In this document: in pieces, positions 8,259-16,111 of the stretch
Position numbering within the stretch: the first letter of the stretch is position 1
Layout of the letters: each line of letters begins with the position of its first letter
DNA from: Pseudomonadota bacterium
Lineage (GTDB): Bacteria > Pseudomonadota > Alphaproteobacteria > Rhizobiales > Devosiaceae
Direction of reading: 5' to 3'
Length of the DNA: 35,607 bases
NCBI GenBank assembly: GCA_023390785.1
Contig: JAEWCE010000112.1
Location: 1 to 35,607, forward strand
The notes under the pieces: model-generated
Databases searched by the model: none
Told to the model about the DNA's origin: nothing
Seen by the model: the letters and a program-made list of their open reading frames with translations, nothing else
Translations under genes and position numbers: made by a program

Positions 8259-8684
8259 TCAACGCTCGTTCCGCAGCCAAGGGGGCTTGTAATTCGGGTC
8301 CCAGATCTCGTCGGGTTCGAGGTCAAGCGCGTTGTAGCCTTCATCGCCGGGCATTCGGCCTTCCATATCCATAAGACGTTGCTTTGCATACATCCGGTCG
8401 TCGATGAGCTCTATGACACCGGGATGCCCGCGCTCGACGGCGATATCCATGACGTCACGGCCGTAGCCGTCCTTAGCTCTTACGTCTACACCCTCGCAGG
8501 AGAGCAGGAACTCAACGATGCTGTAGTTACCGCACGCAGCTGCAAAATGCAGGGCGGTCGATTTCGTGAGCTCATGTCGCAGATTGATGGCTTCCGGATT
8601 TTCGCGAATGGCCGCCTTCACCTCATCGAGGTCGCCCGCGTGGGCTGCCTGAAGTATATTATGTACTAATTCTCTCTTCTCCAT
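8259..8684 (-). CDS. Small ankyrin-repeat protein
   Basis: A 141-residue protein from ATG 8684. Seen: two to three ankyrin-type repeats, with TALHFAAACGNYSIVEFLL and GRDVMDIAVERGHPGVIELI fitting the repeat consensus (TPLHxAAxxGHxxIVxxLL). The C-terminal tail is acidic then proline/aromatic-rich (EIWDPNYKPPWLRNE). Ankyrin repeats bind proteins. An upstream ATG at 8732 (2 bp past the preceding stop) would add 16 residues; neither start has a strong ribosome site, and 8684 was chosen because homology-like sequence begins there. It is last of three leftward genes and may be an immunity or adaptor protein for the two before it, which is inference. Confidence 0.75.
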   Translation of the reverse strand: MEKRELVHNILQAAHAGDLDEVKAAIRENPEAINLRHELTKSTALHFAAACGNYSIVEFLLSCEGVDVRAKDGYGRDVMDIAVERGHPGVIELIDDRMYAKQRLMDMEGRMPGDEGYNALDLEPDEIWDPNYKPPWLRNER

Positions 8685-8734
8685 GCTATCATCTTCAATA
8701 TAGTCAAATCTAAACTGCTGTATGAGAGCCATGT

Positions 8735-9625
8735 TCACACAATCCAAGGCAAGTTGTCAAAATATGACAATACACTCTGGTCTGTAATATTGGTCAATTC
8801 GGCATATTCGCTAATATAGCCCGGTGACTCAAACGAGTTTGCGCTTACAAGCAAGCCGGCCGGTCTTCGGTGAACTGAGGGCGGGATGATCAGCATATAG
8901 AGCGGAGCTCTGGTGGACAGGGCAACTAAATGACAGCTCAAGCCCGCTGTGGTCTGGAACGCGAGGCCTGCAAAATCCTCCGATCGCCAGTCGGCCTTCG
9001 TGTCCCGGCTCAGGATATCCGCGAAGTCTTTGAACGAGCTTCGCGCAACGCGGCAATGAACATAGTGAGAGCCGGGCGGCGTCGGGCGCAGCGATATGAT
9101 GATCTGGTCGCTTCGATCGCTGCCGGGTATGTAGACCGAGCGCGCATCAATTGAGTAGAGACCGACAACTTCCTCCTGCCAGCTCTTTGGAGGTGGACGG
9201 TCTTCCTGCGGCGCGTATTGAGCGGCCACGTGCGAGCCGAGTGTTCCCAAGAAGAGCGAGCCGTACACAGAAGGACTGACGATGATGTCGCTGGCCTGCA
9301 GATAGGCATCAACGACGCGAAGCGTGGTTTCATGGGTCGATCCGAGCTTGCGCTCCTTGAGCCGCAGAAAATTGTAGATCGTTCGCTCATCGACATCGGA
9401 TGCATCGATAGAGCGCTCGCGGCCTTTCTTGCTCGGATCGATGATGGAAGAGCCTTCGGCGAGGGCACGGGCTATCACATCACCCATGCGGTCATGATAG
9501 TACCGCATGCTTGTCACGCCCTGCACCTGCTGAGCTTCCCGGTCTGCAGATAGCTTACGGTGTAGCGCATGACGGCTCGCATGGTCGTAGTGGAGCTGCG
9601 TTTCGATGATGCGTGGTTCGCTCAC
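8735..9625 (-). CDS. Unrecognised 296-residue protein, middle gene of a leftward operon
   Basis: I do not recognise a family. The N-terminal third is charged (HYDHASRHALHRKLSADREAQ), and residues about 74-112 could form helices of a DNA-binding or adaptor domain. The C-terminal two thirds look globular, with alternating hydrophobic strands (DQIIISLRP, YVHCRVARSSF, YMLIIPPSV). No signal peptide or membrane segment is evident. The gene lies 14 bp after the 410-residue gene and 2 bp before an alternative start of the ankyrin gene, so the three are probably one transcript. Its place among cargo between defence and transfer genes suggests an accessory, perhaps defence-related, role. Confidence 0.7.
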   Translation of the reverse strand: MSEPRIIETQLHYDHASRHALHRKLSADREAQQVQGVTSMRYYHDRMGDVIARALAEGSSIIDPSKKGRERSIDASDVDERTIYNFLRLKERKLGSTHETTLRVVDAYLQASDIIVSPSVYGSLFLGTLGSHVAAQYAPQEDRPPPKSWQEEVVGLYSIDARSVYIPGSDRSDQIIISLRPTPPGSHYVHCRVARSSFKDFADILSRDTKADWRSEDFAGLAFQTTAGLSCHLVALSTRAPLYMLIIPPSVHRRPAGLLVSANSFESPGYISEYAELTNITDQSVLSYFDNLPWIV

Positions 9626-9639
9626 TTCTTGGGAGCCCG

Positions 9640-10872
9640 CTATAGCGCGTTGCCAAGGGAAGGCCGGAACAAGGATCGCACCCCCTCAAAGCTGATCGTT
9701 GCACCGCCGGCAAAAACGATGCGCCCGCCTTCCTGGTCCGAGATTATCTCGATATCGCGGCGGAAATGCTCAAGGTGGAATGGGCGGCCCATCTGGCAGA
9801 GAAACTCCAGGTCTATGAAGACCCGCATCACCTCCCAAGTGTCAGCGCTTTCAGCGTCCTTCTCATCGTGAAATGCCCAGAAGGACATCTCGCAAAATCG
9901 TTTCGCCCGTTCCGCGCCCATAGTTCGCTCAAGAATGCCCGCAAGTTGCACGGTGGTGTCCCGCTCGATGCCCGCAAGGCGCGCTTCCGGAAGCCGTGCG
10001 ATCATCTCATTTGCACGCGCAATCTGCGCGGCCCTTGCATCGGCAGCCAGCGGCATGCGCGTCACATTGGCGTAGCTGGGCCTCGCAACGTGTTTGGTAG
10101 GGTAGGCTCCGGTGCTCGCGGCGACGCGCACAAACATTCGCGTATCAAGAACGCTGAGGAGGCGCACCATGTGGAACGCATCAGCCTGTGTCATGCCCGA
10201 TTCGGGTGGGTCCAGCTCTTCGAACTCGGCCTCTACAGGCGGTTCCTGCTCTTGCGTTTCCTCCTGCTCGTTCTCGCCTGGTGCTCGCGGCAGTGGCCCA
10301 TGGATGACAGTGTAAAACTCAGCCAGAATCTTCGCGAAAAGCGAAAGCTGATCGATGTGCGCTAGCTCAATGTGATCCTGAGCGATTGCGAAGCGCATGT
10401 AGTGCGCAAGGTAGAAGCTATTCTCAAGGTCCAGAAACTCGTGAAGGATACGGTCTGCGACCTCAAGCAGCACGGGCGGCGCAACAGACCCGTCGGGCTC
10501 TTGCGATCCTTCTTCCTGAATCTTGGCTATGCAGGCGCTCAGCAGATAGGCGAGCGTGTCGGCGGACTCGACGATGGTTTCTGGATTGATGAAGCAGGCA
10601 ACGCGCGCTGCCAGCACTTCGAGGGGCGTCGCACTGGTTAGGCCGAGCGCTGTTTCAAGTGACGTGCCTTTGCTGACATTGACTTCGTCCCCTCGCAACC
10701 TCCCCCGGAGGGGATTGCTGCGATCGTGCGGCTCTTGCATCCGCGTGAAGGATTTCAGGGTGGGAACGCGCATCTCCACGGGCTGTCCAAGTTCGACCCA
10801 GGCCCGCGTGTGCGCCATGATATGAAACTGAGCCATCTCCCGATCGGAAATAGTCGGCTCGTCTAAGTCCAT
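9640..10872 (-). CDS. Unrecognised 410-residue protein, first gene of a leftward operon
   Basis: No family recognised. The protein looks soluble and mainly helical. A strongly acidic, proline-containing linker (around residues 197-225, rich in EE, QE and PP) separates an N-terminal helical domain of about 195 residues from a C-terminal domain of about 185 residues. The latter has ARAAQIARANEMIARLPEARL and ends in mixed alpha/beta sequence (GGRIVFAGGATISFEGV). The ATG at 10872 is supported by a TATACT box and inverted repeat 25-50 bp upstream. It is followed closely by the 296-residue and ankyrin genes. The strand switch relative to the defence operon suggests a separate cargo module. Confidence 0.7.
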   Translation of the reverse strand: MDLDEPTISDREMAQFHIMAHTRAWVELGQPVEMRVPTLKSFTRMQEPHDRSNPLRGRLRGDEVNVSKGTSLETALGLTSATPLEVLAARVACFINPETIVESADTLAYLLSACIAKIQEEGSQEPDGSVAPPVLLEVADRILHEFLDLENSFYLAHYMRFAIAQDHIELAHIDQLSLFAKILAEFYTVIHGPLPRAPGENEQEETQEQEPPVEAEFEELDPPESGMTQADAFHMVRLLSVLDTRMFVRVAASTGAYPTKHVARPSYANVTRMPLAADARAAQIARANEMIARLPEARLAGIERDTTVQLAGILERTMGAERAKRFCEMSFWAFHDEKDAESADTWEVMRVFIDLEFLCQMGRPFHLEHFRRDIEIISDQEGGRIVFAGGATISFEGVRSLFRPSLGNAL

Positions 10873-10896
10873 CGATCAGCTCACGAAAATGCCCAA

Positions 10897-10923
10897 AGTA
10901 TACCCCCGCAGTTTTTGCGGGGG
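10897..10923 (-). promoter_or_regulatory. TATACT -10 box with adjacent palindrome, promoter of the leftward operon
   Basis: On the minus strand TATACT (10897-10902) lies about 25 bp before the ATG at 10872. Immediately upstream a perfect inverted repeat CCCCCGCA-N5-TGCGGGGG (10903-10923) fills the spacer and the -35 position, where no -35 match is seen. This suggests regulator-controlled transcription. A terminator is less likely because no T-tract directly follows on either strand. Confidence 0.45.
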
Positions 10924-10977
10924 CCGGGCAATTTTTCAAGCGCATTTCGAGCAATCGGCATCGCCGGCGTTAATCAA

Positions 10978-11008
10978 GGGGTCCTTCGCACACCAAAAGA
11001 AGGACTCC
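10978..11008 (+). promoter_or_regulatory. Hairpin that sequesters the ribosome-binding site of the next gene
   Basis: GGGGTCCTTC (10978-10987) can pair with GAAGGACTCC (10999-11008), ten base pairs with one G-U, around an 11-nt loop. The right arm contains the only plausible Shine-Dalgarno sequence (AAGGA, 11001-11004... with ATG at 11013). Translation of the 160-residue protein would need this stem to open, by temperature, a protein or upstream translation. The pairing is seen; the control is inferred. Confidence 0.4.
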
Positions 11009-11012
11009 AAAG

Positions 11013-11495
11013 ATGCACGGCACAGTCAGTATTGGCGGCGAACGCCAGCGGGGCTTCGATGCCCCCTCGAGAAAAGCTCCTGCCCAGACCTGCCACTGCA
11101 ACCTCTGCGCTCCGCCTTCCCGTGAGCTGCGCTCGGTTGAATTCAACCGCGAACTCGCGGGCCGCGTTGCCGCACTGAATATCAGCGGCGATGCCACAAT
11201 CGATCTCGTTCTTTCCGAGCTGCTCGACCACCGGGCAGGGCAGCTGACAGGCCCTGATGGCATCGAGCTGCCACTCGACAGCACCGACGCCGATGATGTC
11301 GCCTGGTTCGACGAGCTTTTTTCAGACGACCCACGCCGCTTCATCAACCGGTACAAGTCTCGCGCGAACGGTGCTGGCGCGAAGAACCGGCTGCAGTCGC
11401 ACCTCTGCCTCACCGTAGCGTTGATCTTTCTCGCGCTTGAAGTGCGCGACTGCCGCACGAGCGGCAGGTGCGCGCACATCCGGGAAGGCACCTAA
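11013..11495 (+). CDS. Unrecognised 160-residue protein with Cys cluster
   Basis: No family recognised. Seen: an N-terminal CHCNLC cluster (about residues 27-32) that could bind a metal, a helical middle (FNRELAGRVAALNISG; TIDLVLSELLDH), an acidic stretch and a basic, Cys-containing C-terminus (NRLQSHLCLTVALIFLALEVRDC). One weakly hydrophobic helix near residue 133 could be buried or membrane-associated. The start ATG has AAGGA 8 bp upstream, hidden in a hairpin. It is the first gene of the rightward transfer-related block and faces away from the leftward operon. Confidence 0.55.
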   Translation: MHGTVSIGGERQRGFDAPSRKAPAQTCHCNLCAPPSRELRSVEFNRELAGRVAALNISGDATIDLVLSELLDHRAGQLTGPDGIELPLDSTDADDVAWFDELFSDDPRRFINRYKSRANGAGAKNRLQSHLCLTVALIFLALEVRDCRTSGRCAHIREGT

Positions 11496-11629
11496 AGCAA
11501 CTTCGCCCGAAACTGCCCCGGCGCGAGCCCGCTCGCGGCCCACGCCCGAAATGCCGCCCCTTCAATACTGAGACCCATGAAAGCGCGAACGACTGCGCTT
11601 CTCCAAGCCCGCTTCAAGAAAGGTACATC

Positions 11630-12889
11630 ATGGAAAGTGACAGCATCCATTCATCGCCCTTGCGAAAGGCACCAGCGCCCCGCCGCGCGTTCGCAACGGT
11701 CATCCTCATCATACTCGCCGTATTCTCGGGCGGCATGCTGATGCTGGCGGTCCCCAATCTCGTCGGCGGTGAAGGGATTACCCTTGCCATCAAGGCGGTC
11801 CTTCTCGCCGCTGGCGGGGTCGTCGTCTCGTTCGCCGTTAACAAGCTCGCCGTCGAACGCGGTGCGCCCCTCGCCGCCGCCAACTACAGCGGCGCTGCCA
11901 TTGTCTCTGTCCTATCGATCGCTGTCGTCGGGATCGGGCTCTTCTCCGCAACCTATGCAGGCCTCGTCATCAAGGATGTCGATCGCCTCGTCGTCGAGCA
12001 GCATGGCGAAGAACTCGGCCAGCTTATTTCGCAGCAGACGAACTATGCGGCCGAAGCGGGCCGCATCGTGCCGGCGATGTCGGCCATCGTCACGGACCTA
12101 TCGCAGAAGTATGCATGCGAGCGGGAGGCTTCGTGCCTTTCTGGCTTCAGTGGTGGCGGTGATGGACCTGCCGCGCGCCTCCTCCTTGAAAAGCTTGGGC
12201 GGGCGCAGGCCCTGCAGCAGGAAGTGCAGCGCGGGGAGTTTGCGCGGGATGATGCCGTGCAGGATTTGTCGGCGCTTTATGCTCAGTACCGTTCGATGTC
12301 GTCTTCGGACCTCGATCCCATCAAGAAGCGCACCGAGCTAAGCGAGCTCGATCTTCAGATCAGGCAGGCCGCCTCGCGCCTCAAGGAGGCGGTGCCAGTG
12401 GAACTGCTGCGCGCCTACGCATCGGAGCTGAAGAGCGGCGCGGACATTCCGGGTCGCCCGGAGACTGCCGCGAAACTGAGCGCCGTTCTCTACCAGCACG
12501 GGGCTTCGCTCGAAGCGCTCGTCGCGACGATCCCCGAGCAGGTCTCTCCGGCACCCTTCTTCCCGAAATCGCCTGGCGTGACCGACACATTCTCCTACAT
12601 GGGCCACTTCCTCCCCGTGGCAGCTATCGCAGCTGTGGTGGAGCTGATCTTTCCGATCAGCCTCTGGCTCTACACCTTCTTCGCGCTGAGCTGGGCCGAC
12701 TATCAGGTTTCGCCCGCAGAGCCTGTGCGGCTTCACCCCGAAGATGAAGCTCTGCAGCGCCTGCTCGCCGGTCCTGGCAGGCGCCTCGACGATCGGCGTG
12801 CCGCCTTGCCGCCTGCCCCGCCGACGCGGGCCGACCGAAGGGGCGGAGATCGCTCGCCGTTTTCCGCCCGCGCTCGCCGCGACAACTGA
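11630..12889 (+). CDS. Polytopic membrane protein with large periplasmic domain, transfer region
   Basis: A 419-residue inner-membrane protein, no family recognised. Seen: three N-terminal membrane segments (about 20-41, 50-70, 88-114), a hydrophilic helical domain of about 200 residues with two cysteines (YACEREASC, near 162-170) that may form a disulphide, a C-terminal hydrophobic hairpin (about 322-355), and a basic, proline/arginine-rich tail. ATG 11630 was preferred to the upstream in-frame start (11468) because a GAAAGG site lies 6-11 bp away and the extra N-terminus is low-complexity. It is followed by several small membrane proteins and a VirD4-like ATPase, so a role in a conjugation channel or its regulation is inferred. 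Confidence 0.65.
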   Translation: MESDSIHSSPLRKAPAPRRAFATVILIILAVFSGGMLMLAVPNLVGGEGITLAIKAVLLAAGGVVVSFAVNKLAVERGAPLAAANYSGAAIVSVLSIAVVGIGLFSATYAGLVIKDVDRLVVEQHGEELGQLISQQTNYAAEAGRIVPAMSAIVTDLSQKYACEREASCLSGFSGGGDGPAARLLLEKLGRAQALQQEVQRGEFARDDAVQDLSALYAQYRSMSSSDLDPIKKRTELSELDLQIRQAASRLKEAVPVELLRAYASELKSGADIPGRPETAAKLSAVLYQHGASLEALVATIPEQVSPAPFFPKSPGVTDTFSYMGHFLPVAAIAAVVELIFPISLWLYTFFALSWADYQVSPAEPVRLHPEDEALQRLLAGPGRRLDDRRAALPPAPPTRADRRGGDRSPFSARARRDN

Positions 12890-12916
12890 TCATCATTGGA
12901 GAAAGGAGAAACCAGC

Positions 12917-13453
12917 ATGTTCATGAACGCAGATGGCGCGCAGATCGGCGGCCGACTCTTCGCCTTGGGGACAGCATACGCCCTCATCAGCCTCTTCATC
13001 ACGGGACCGGTCATCGGCGAGCGAATGGTCGCCAAGATCGGATGGGCCGCGCAGTGTCAGCGCCTCATAAACAATGAGGTCGCTGCCCAGCAGCCCGTTG
13101 TGAAGCCCACTCCGAAGCTCGGCTGCAACGACATCTTTGGAACGCTGTTCGGCAGTGAGGGAAGTGACTTCTGCTCGTACATCGGCCCGATGTTCGATGA
13201 AAATCCAATCACGCAATCAATCGATGCCGCTGAAGATGCACAGCGCGAAGCTGAGGCGATGCGGCGTGAGCTCGCCGTATCGCGGGCCTCAACGCGGTGC
13301 GAATGCGCGGTGACTACCACACTCGAAGACCGGCGCGTCCCGCTCGCCATTTATGGTGGGTCGGCGCGCCTCGTCACGCCGCCTTCGATCCGCCTTCTGG
13401 CAAGCGATCTCGAAGTGAACCTCAACGGCCCCGACTGTGCGATGAAAGGCTAG
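12917..13453 (+). CDS. Unrecognised 178-residue membrane-anchored protein
   Basis: Starts at ATG 12917 with AGGAG at 12904-12908. Seen: one hydrophobic segment near residues 12-33 (LFALGTAYALISLFITGPVIG), serving as an uncleaved signal or anchor; several cysteines (AAQC, GCND, DFCS) in the following domain; a charged helix (DAAEDAQREAEAMRREL); then a beta-rich C-terminus. Topology suggests a periplasmic domain. The gene lies 27 bp after the polytopic membrane protein and 6 bp before the next gene, in the same run ending at the coupling ATPase. Function unknown; a transfer-apparatus component is plausible. Confidence 0.65.
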   Translation: MFMNADGAQIGGRLFALGTAYALISLFITGPVIGERMVAKIGWAAQCQRLINNEVAAQQPVVKPTPKLGCNDIFGTLFGSEGSDFCSYIGPMFDENPITQSIDAAEDAQREAEAMRRELAVSRASTRCECAVTTTLEDRRVPLAIYGGSARLVTPPSIRLLASDLEVNLNGPDCAMKG

Positions 13454-13459
13454 GGCGTC

Positions 13460-13834
13460 ATGATCCTCGGTCATGTCTTTGTCGACAAGGAGCGCGGCAC
13501 GCTCGACACGCACCGCGACTCCTACCTTCTGGACACGCTCACCGTCGTCTCGGTGCGCCGTCCGTTTCTTGCCCCATCCGCTCTTCTGGCGGGTACGGCA
13601 ATTGCCTTCTCGATATCGTTCGGCGATCTGCTGTTTGCACACGAGATCGCACTTCTGGTGTGCGCCTCAATCCTCCTCGTCTGCGCGGGCTGGCAGATAG
13701 GACAGCTGAAGCTGCTCTCTCGCGACCTGCGGGGGTCGGAGCTCTCGGACGCGATCTGGGGGCGTTACGGCAGGCTGAATGCCGTCCGCCGGCAGATTAC
13801 GAGCGCGATGACGAGCGAGGCGCACGCGTCATGA
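13460..13834 (+). CDS. Small membrane protein (DUF6232-like?)
   Basis: 124 residues. Seen: a short beta-like N-terminus (MILGHVFVDKERGTL...TLTVVSVRRPFL), two adjacent membrane segments (about 41-56 and 62-80), and a charged, helical cytoplasmic tail with SDAIWGRYGRLNAVRRQI. The layout, strand-rich start followed by two membrane helices, recalls DUF6232-type proteins found beside coupling proteins, but this is a weak resemblance from memory. Its stop overlaps the next start (ATGA at 13831-13834), so the two are translationally coupled. Confidence 0.6.
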   Translation: MILGHVFVDKERGTLDTHRDSYLLDTLTVVSVRRPFLAPSALLAGTAIAFSISFGDLLFAHEIALLVCASILLVCAGWQIGQLKLLSRDLRGSELSDAIWGRYGRLNAVRRQITSAMTSEAHAS

Positions 13835-14136
13835 ACTCCCAGATCCCCTCCACGTTCGGCGCGAGCGTTGCCATCAACATCAAACTGCTGGGCAGTTCGC
13901 TTTTCGCGATGTCGGCCTGGCATATCTGGCCACAAACGCCGGAGTGGTGGGGCTTTGGCCTGCTTTCGATCTGTCTCGCTCTTGGCAGCATCGTTGCGCT
14001 GATCGGCGCCGTGAAGCTGATGCTTCAGGTGCAAAAGCGCGAGAAAGCCATCCGCGATTACTTGTCTCAGGGGGCCGCGCCCAAATCATCGGAACTCGCA
14101 TCAGCTCAAACCCTTCGCGACAAGGGGATGCGTTGA
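13831..14136 (+). CDS. Small two-helix membrane protein preceding the coupling ATPase
   Basis: 101 residues with two hydrophobic segments (about 14-32 and 39-66) and a basic cytoplasmic tail (QVQKREKAIRDYL). It overlaps the previous gene by 4 nt and the coupling-protein gene by 1 nt (TGATG). VirD4/TraG coupling proteins normally begin with two membrane helices, but the ATPase encoded next has none. This small protein may therefore supply the missing membrane anchor as a separate subunit. That is inference from topology and gene order; no sequence family is recognised. Confidence 0.65.
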   Translation: MNSQIPSTFGASVAINIKLLGSSLFAMSAWHIWPQTPEWWGFGLLSICLALGSIVALIGAVKLMLQVQKREKAIRDYLSQGAAPKSSELASAQTLRDKGMR

Positions 14137-15509
14137 TGTCTTCAAAGCGCGGTCGTCGCATTCTGGGGCTTGGCTTCGACGGCCTCCCGATCTTTGCGCC
14201 AAGGCACACGCACTCACTCCTTCTCGCGGCAGCGGGCGGGGGCAAGACAACCTGCGGCGCCGTGCCGTGGCTTCAGTCCCTTGTCGCGGACGAGACGCGC
14301 GCGATCATTGTTGCGGACAGCAAGGAAGGTGAGGTTGCAGCGCAGTGCGCTGATATGTGCGCTAGGCACGGCCGCAAGGTCGCAATCGTCGATAGCTTTG
14401 GCGTGCTTGATGCGGCCTGGGATGGGGGCAATCCCTATAAGGTGTCGCTGAACAGGTTCGGAAGCCTCATCGCCTCACACAGGCGCTATCCAGGCGAGTA
14501 CGTCTTCTCGGCCGAGAATGCTATGCAGGCTTTGATCGAAGAGCCGCCGCGTGATCAGAAAAATGCCTACTGGCGCGACGAGCCGCGAACAGCAATCGAG
14601 TTCTGCGCAACCGCGCTTCTGAAGCGCAATGCCAATCTCGCAACGCCGGGTGGAGTATGGTCGATCCTCTCCGATCCTGCGTTGCTGCTCGAAGTCGCCG
14701 AGATAGAGGCGGAAGAGGGCGATGAATATTTGCGCTCTCTCGCCCTCCACGTGATCGGCATGAGTAAGAATGAAGAGCACTTCCCGCAGCATCGCGCGGC
14801 GGCGCTCAAAGCCCTTCGTCCCTATGCCGCAGGCTCAGCGCTGCATGAGGCAGGCACTAATGCAGCGCTCACCCACGAAGAACTTATCCGCGAGCACTAT
14901 GTCGTCTTCCTTGTGGGGCCGGTGCGTCACATGGAACGGCTCGGCGCGGATTACGCACTGCAGCTCCAGTCTTTCATGGAGGTGGTACTGCGCGGCAACG
15001 CGGGGCCCACAAGCTTTATCCTCGATGAGTTCACCAATGCGCCTCTCAAGGCACTGACCTCGCAGCTCACGACGATGCGCGGCTATGGCGGGACCTGCCA
15101 CATGATCGCGCAGTCGCGTTCGGAGATTCAGCGCAAGTACGGAGACAAGGAGACCGACACGATCGAAGAGAACTCGGTCATCAAGCAGTGGTTCGGATTT
15201 TCATCCTTTGATGAGGCGGAGCGCGTCTCGCGCGCGATGGGGGAGATGCGCAGTATTTCCAGCGGGCTTGGCATGCAGGGTGATCGTTTTGATCTGGGGC
15301 GAAACTACTCGACGGGCAAGGAGCGACTCTTCACCGCCGATGAGCTGATGAGGCTGCCGTCCGATCAGCAGATCATTCACGTGAAGGATGTCGGCTTCAT
15401 TCACTGCCTCAAGGTAAGGCAGAACGAGGTTGCGCCCTACTGCCACGAGTTAGCCCCCAATCCGCTCGAAGGCCGCCCTCTCGAAGCGAATCCAAAAGTT
15501 ACTCTCTAG
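14136..15509 (+). CDS. VirD4/TraG-family type IV coupling ATPase lacking its own membrane anchor
   Basis: 457 residues. Seen: Walker A AAAGGGKTT (31-39), followed by AIIVADSKEGEVAAQCA as in the VirD4/TraG core, SFILDEFTNAP (Walker B, D297-E298), then MRGYGGTCHMIAQSRSEIQRKYG containing the conserved Q of the AQS motif, and a C-terminal part typical of TraG (RNYSTGKERLFTADELMRLP). These proteins bring relaxosome DNA to a type IV secretion channel and power its transfer. It is shorter than VirD4/TraG (about 600-700 residues) and starts directly with the core. ATG 14136 overlaps the previous stop by one base; the upstream in-frame start at 13944 lies within that gene and is rejected. Confidence 0.85.
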   Translation: MSSKRGRRILGLGFDGLPIFAPRHTHSLLLAAAGGGKTTCGAVPWLQSLVADETRAIIVADSKEGEVAAQCADMCARHGRKVAIVDSFGVLDAAWDGGNPYKVSLNRFGSLIASHRRYPGEYVFSAENAMQALIEEPPRDQKNAYWRDEPRTAIEFCATALLKRNANLATPGGVWSILSDPALLLEVAEIEAEEGDEYLRSLALHVIGMSKNEEHFPQHRAAALKALRPYAAGSALHEAGTNAALTHEELIREHYVVFLVGPVRHMERLGADYALQLQSFMEVVLRGNAGPTSFILDEFTNAPLKALTSQLTTMRGYGGTCHMIAQSRSEIQRKYGDKETDTIEENSVIKQWFGFSSFDEAERVSRAMGEMRSISSGLGMQGDRFDLGRNYSTGKERLFTADELMRLPSDQQIIHVKDVGFIHCLKVRQNEVAPYCHELAPNPLEGRPLEANPKVTL

Positions 15510-15527
15510 CCCATGCTGGAGAATGCG

Positions 15528-15773
15528 ATGCACCGGGTTCCGATCATCAGGCTGCGATACTTCATCTGGATCGTCGTTCCGGCTGCGATCTATGCCGTGG
15601 TGACGCTGGTCGGCACGCCCTACCTCATCTGGTCCTACACGTGGCGAGGCGCAATGACGGGTGATCGTTATTACACCTCATGCACGTATGTGGGCGAGGC
15701 CGGCGTGCTGATCCGTAGCGATGAAGGCGGCAAGTGCCCCTGGGTCATCTTCGTCAAGGCGGCAAAGGCTTAA
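15528..15773 (+). CDS. Small single-span membrane protein after the coupling ATPase
   Basis: 81 residues, unrecognised. Seen: a basic N-terminus, one long hydrophobic segment (about 10-33, YFIWIVVPAAIYAVVTLVG) and a short exported or cytoplasmic domain with two cysteines (SCTYV, GGKCPW). ATG 15528 is preferred over 15513 because CTGGAG lies 8 bp upstream. It is 18 bp after the coupling-protein gene, likely the same transcript, and converges with the small leftward gene 6 bp later. It may be an accessory transfer protein. Confidence 0.6.
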   Translation: MHRVPIIRLRYFIWIVVPAAIYAVVTLVGTPYLIWSYTWRGAMTGDRYYTSCTYVGEAGVLIRSDEGGKCPWVIFVKAAKA

Positions 15774-15779
15774 GCGATG

Positions 15780-16043
15780 TCACTGCTCCTCGCCGATAAC
15801 CTTCAGCCATGGCGTGGCTGGTTTGCGCGTAAGGCGATGACGCTTCGTCAGGTTGTATTCGGCCATCACTTTGAGGCCGTAAAGAACATCTTCCTGAGAT
15901 ACCAGCCCGCTCTCAATCTGAGCGTCGCAGGTCGAACGACGTACTATGGCCAGGCAATAGGGCTTGGTCTCGCGCCAGAACTGTTCATAGTTCATCGGCC
16001 TCAGCCACTGTTCCACGTCATCGATATAGCGAAACTTTTCCAT
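15780..16043 (-). CDS. Unrecognised 87-residue soluble protein
   Basis: Leftward reading frame with normal codon use and a natural-looking sequence (YIDDVEQWLRPMNYEQFWRETKPYCL; TCDAQIESGLVSQEDVLYGLKVMAEYNL). No family recognised. Charged and helical; two cysteines. ATG 16043 was chosen, although no strong ribosome site precedes it; a TTG at 16079 would extend it by 12 residues. A 112-codon rightward frame over the same DNA (15777-16115) also exists and ends in the next rightward start, but its composition looks like a shadow. The strand call is therefore not certain. Confidence 0.5.
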   Translation of the reverse strand: MEKFRYIDDVEQWLRPMNYEQFWRETKPYCLAIVRRSTCDAQIESGLVSQEDVLYGLKVMAEYNLTKRHRLTRKPATPWLKVIGEEQ

Positions 16044-16111
16044 GCGAAGAGTTTGGCAAATTCGATTCCCGCAACGCAAATCGCCGCGAATATCTGCGGG
16101 GGATCAAAAGC

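Noticed and set aside
7946..8374. 142-codon and 138-codon rightward frames over the hairpin array
   Set aside because: They run through dense inverted repeats and into the ankyrin gene on the other strand; no motifs and no ribosome site.
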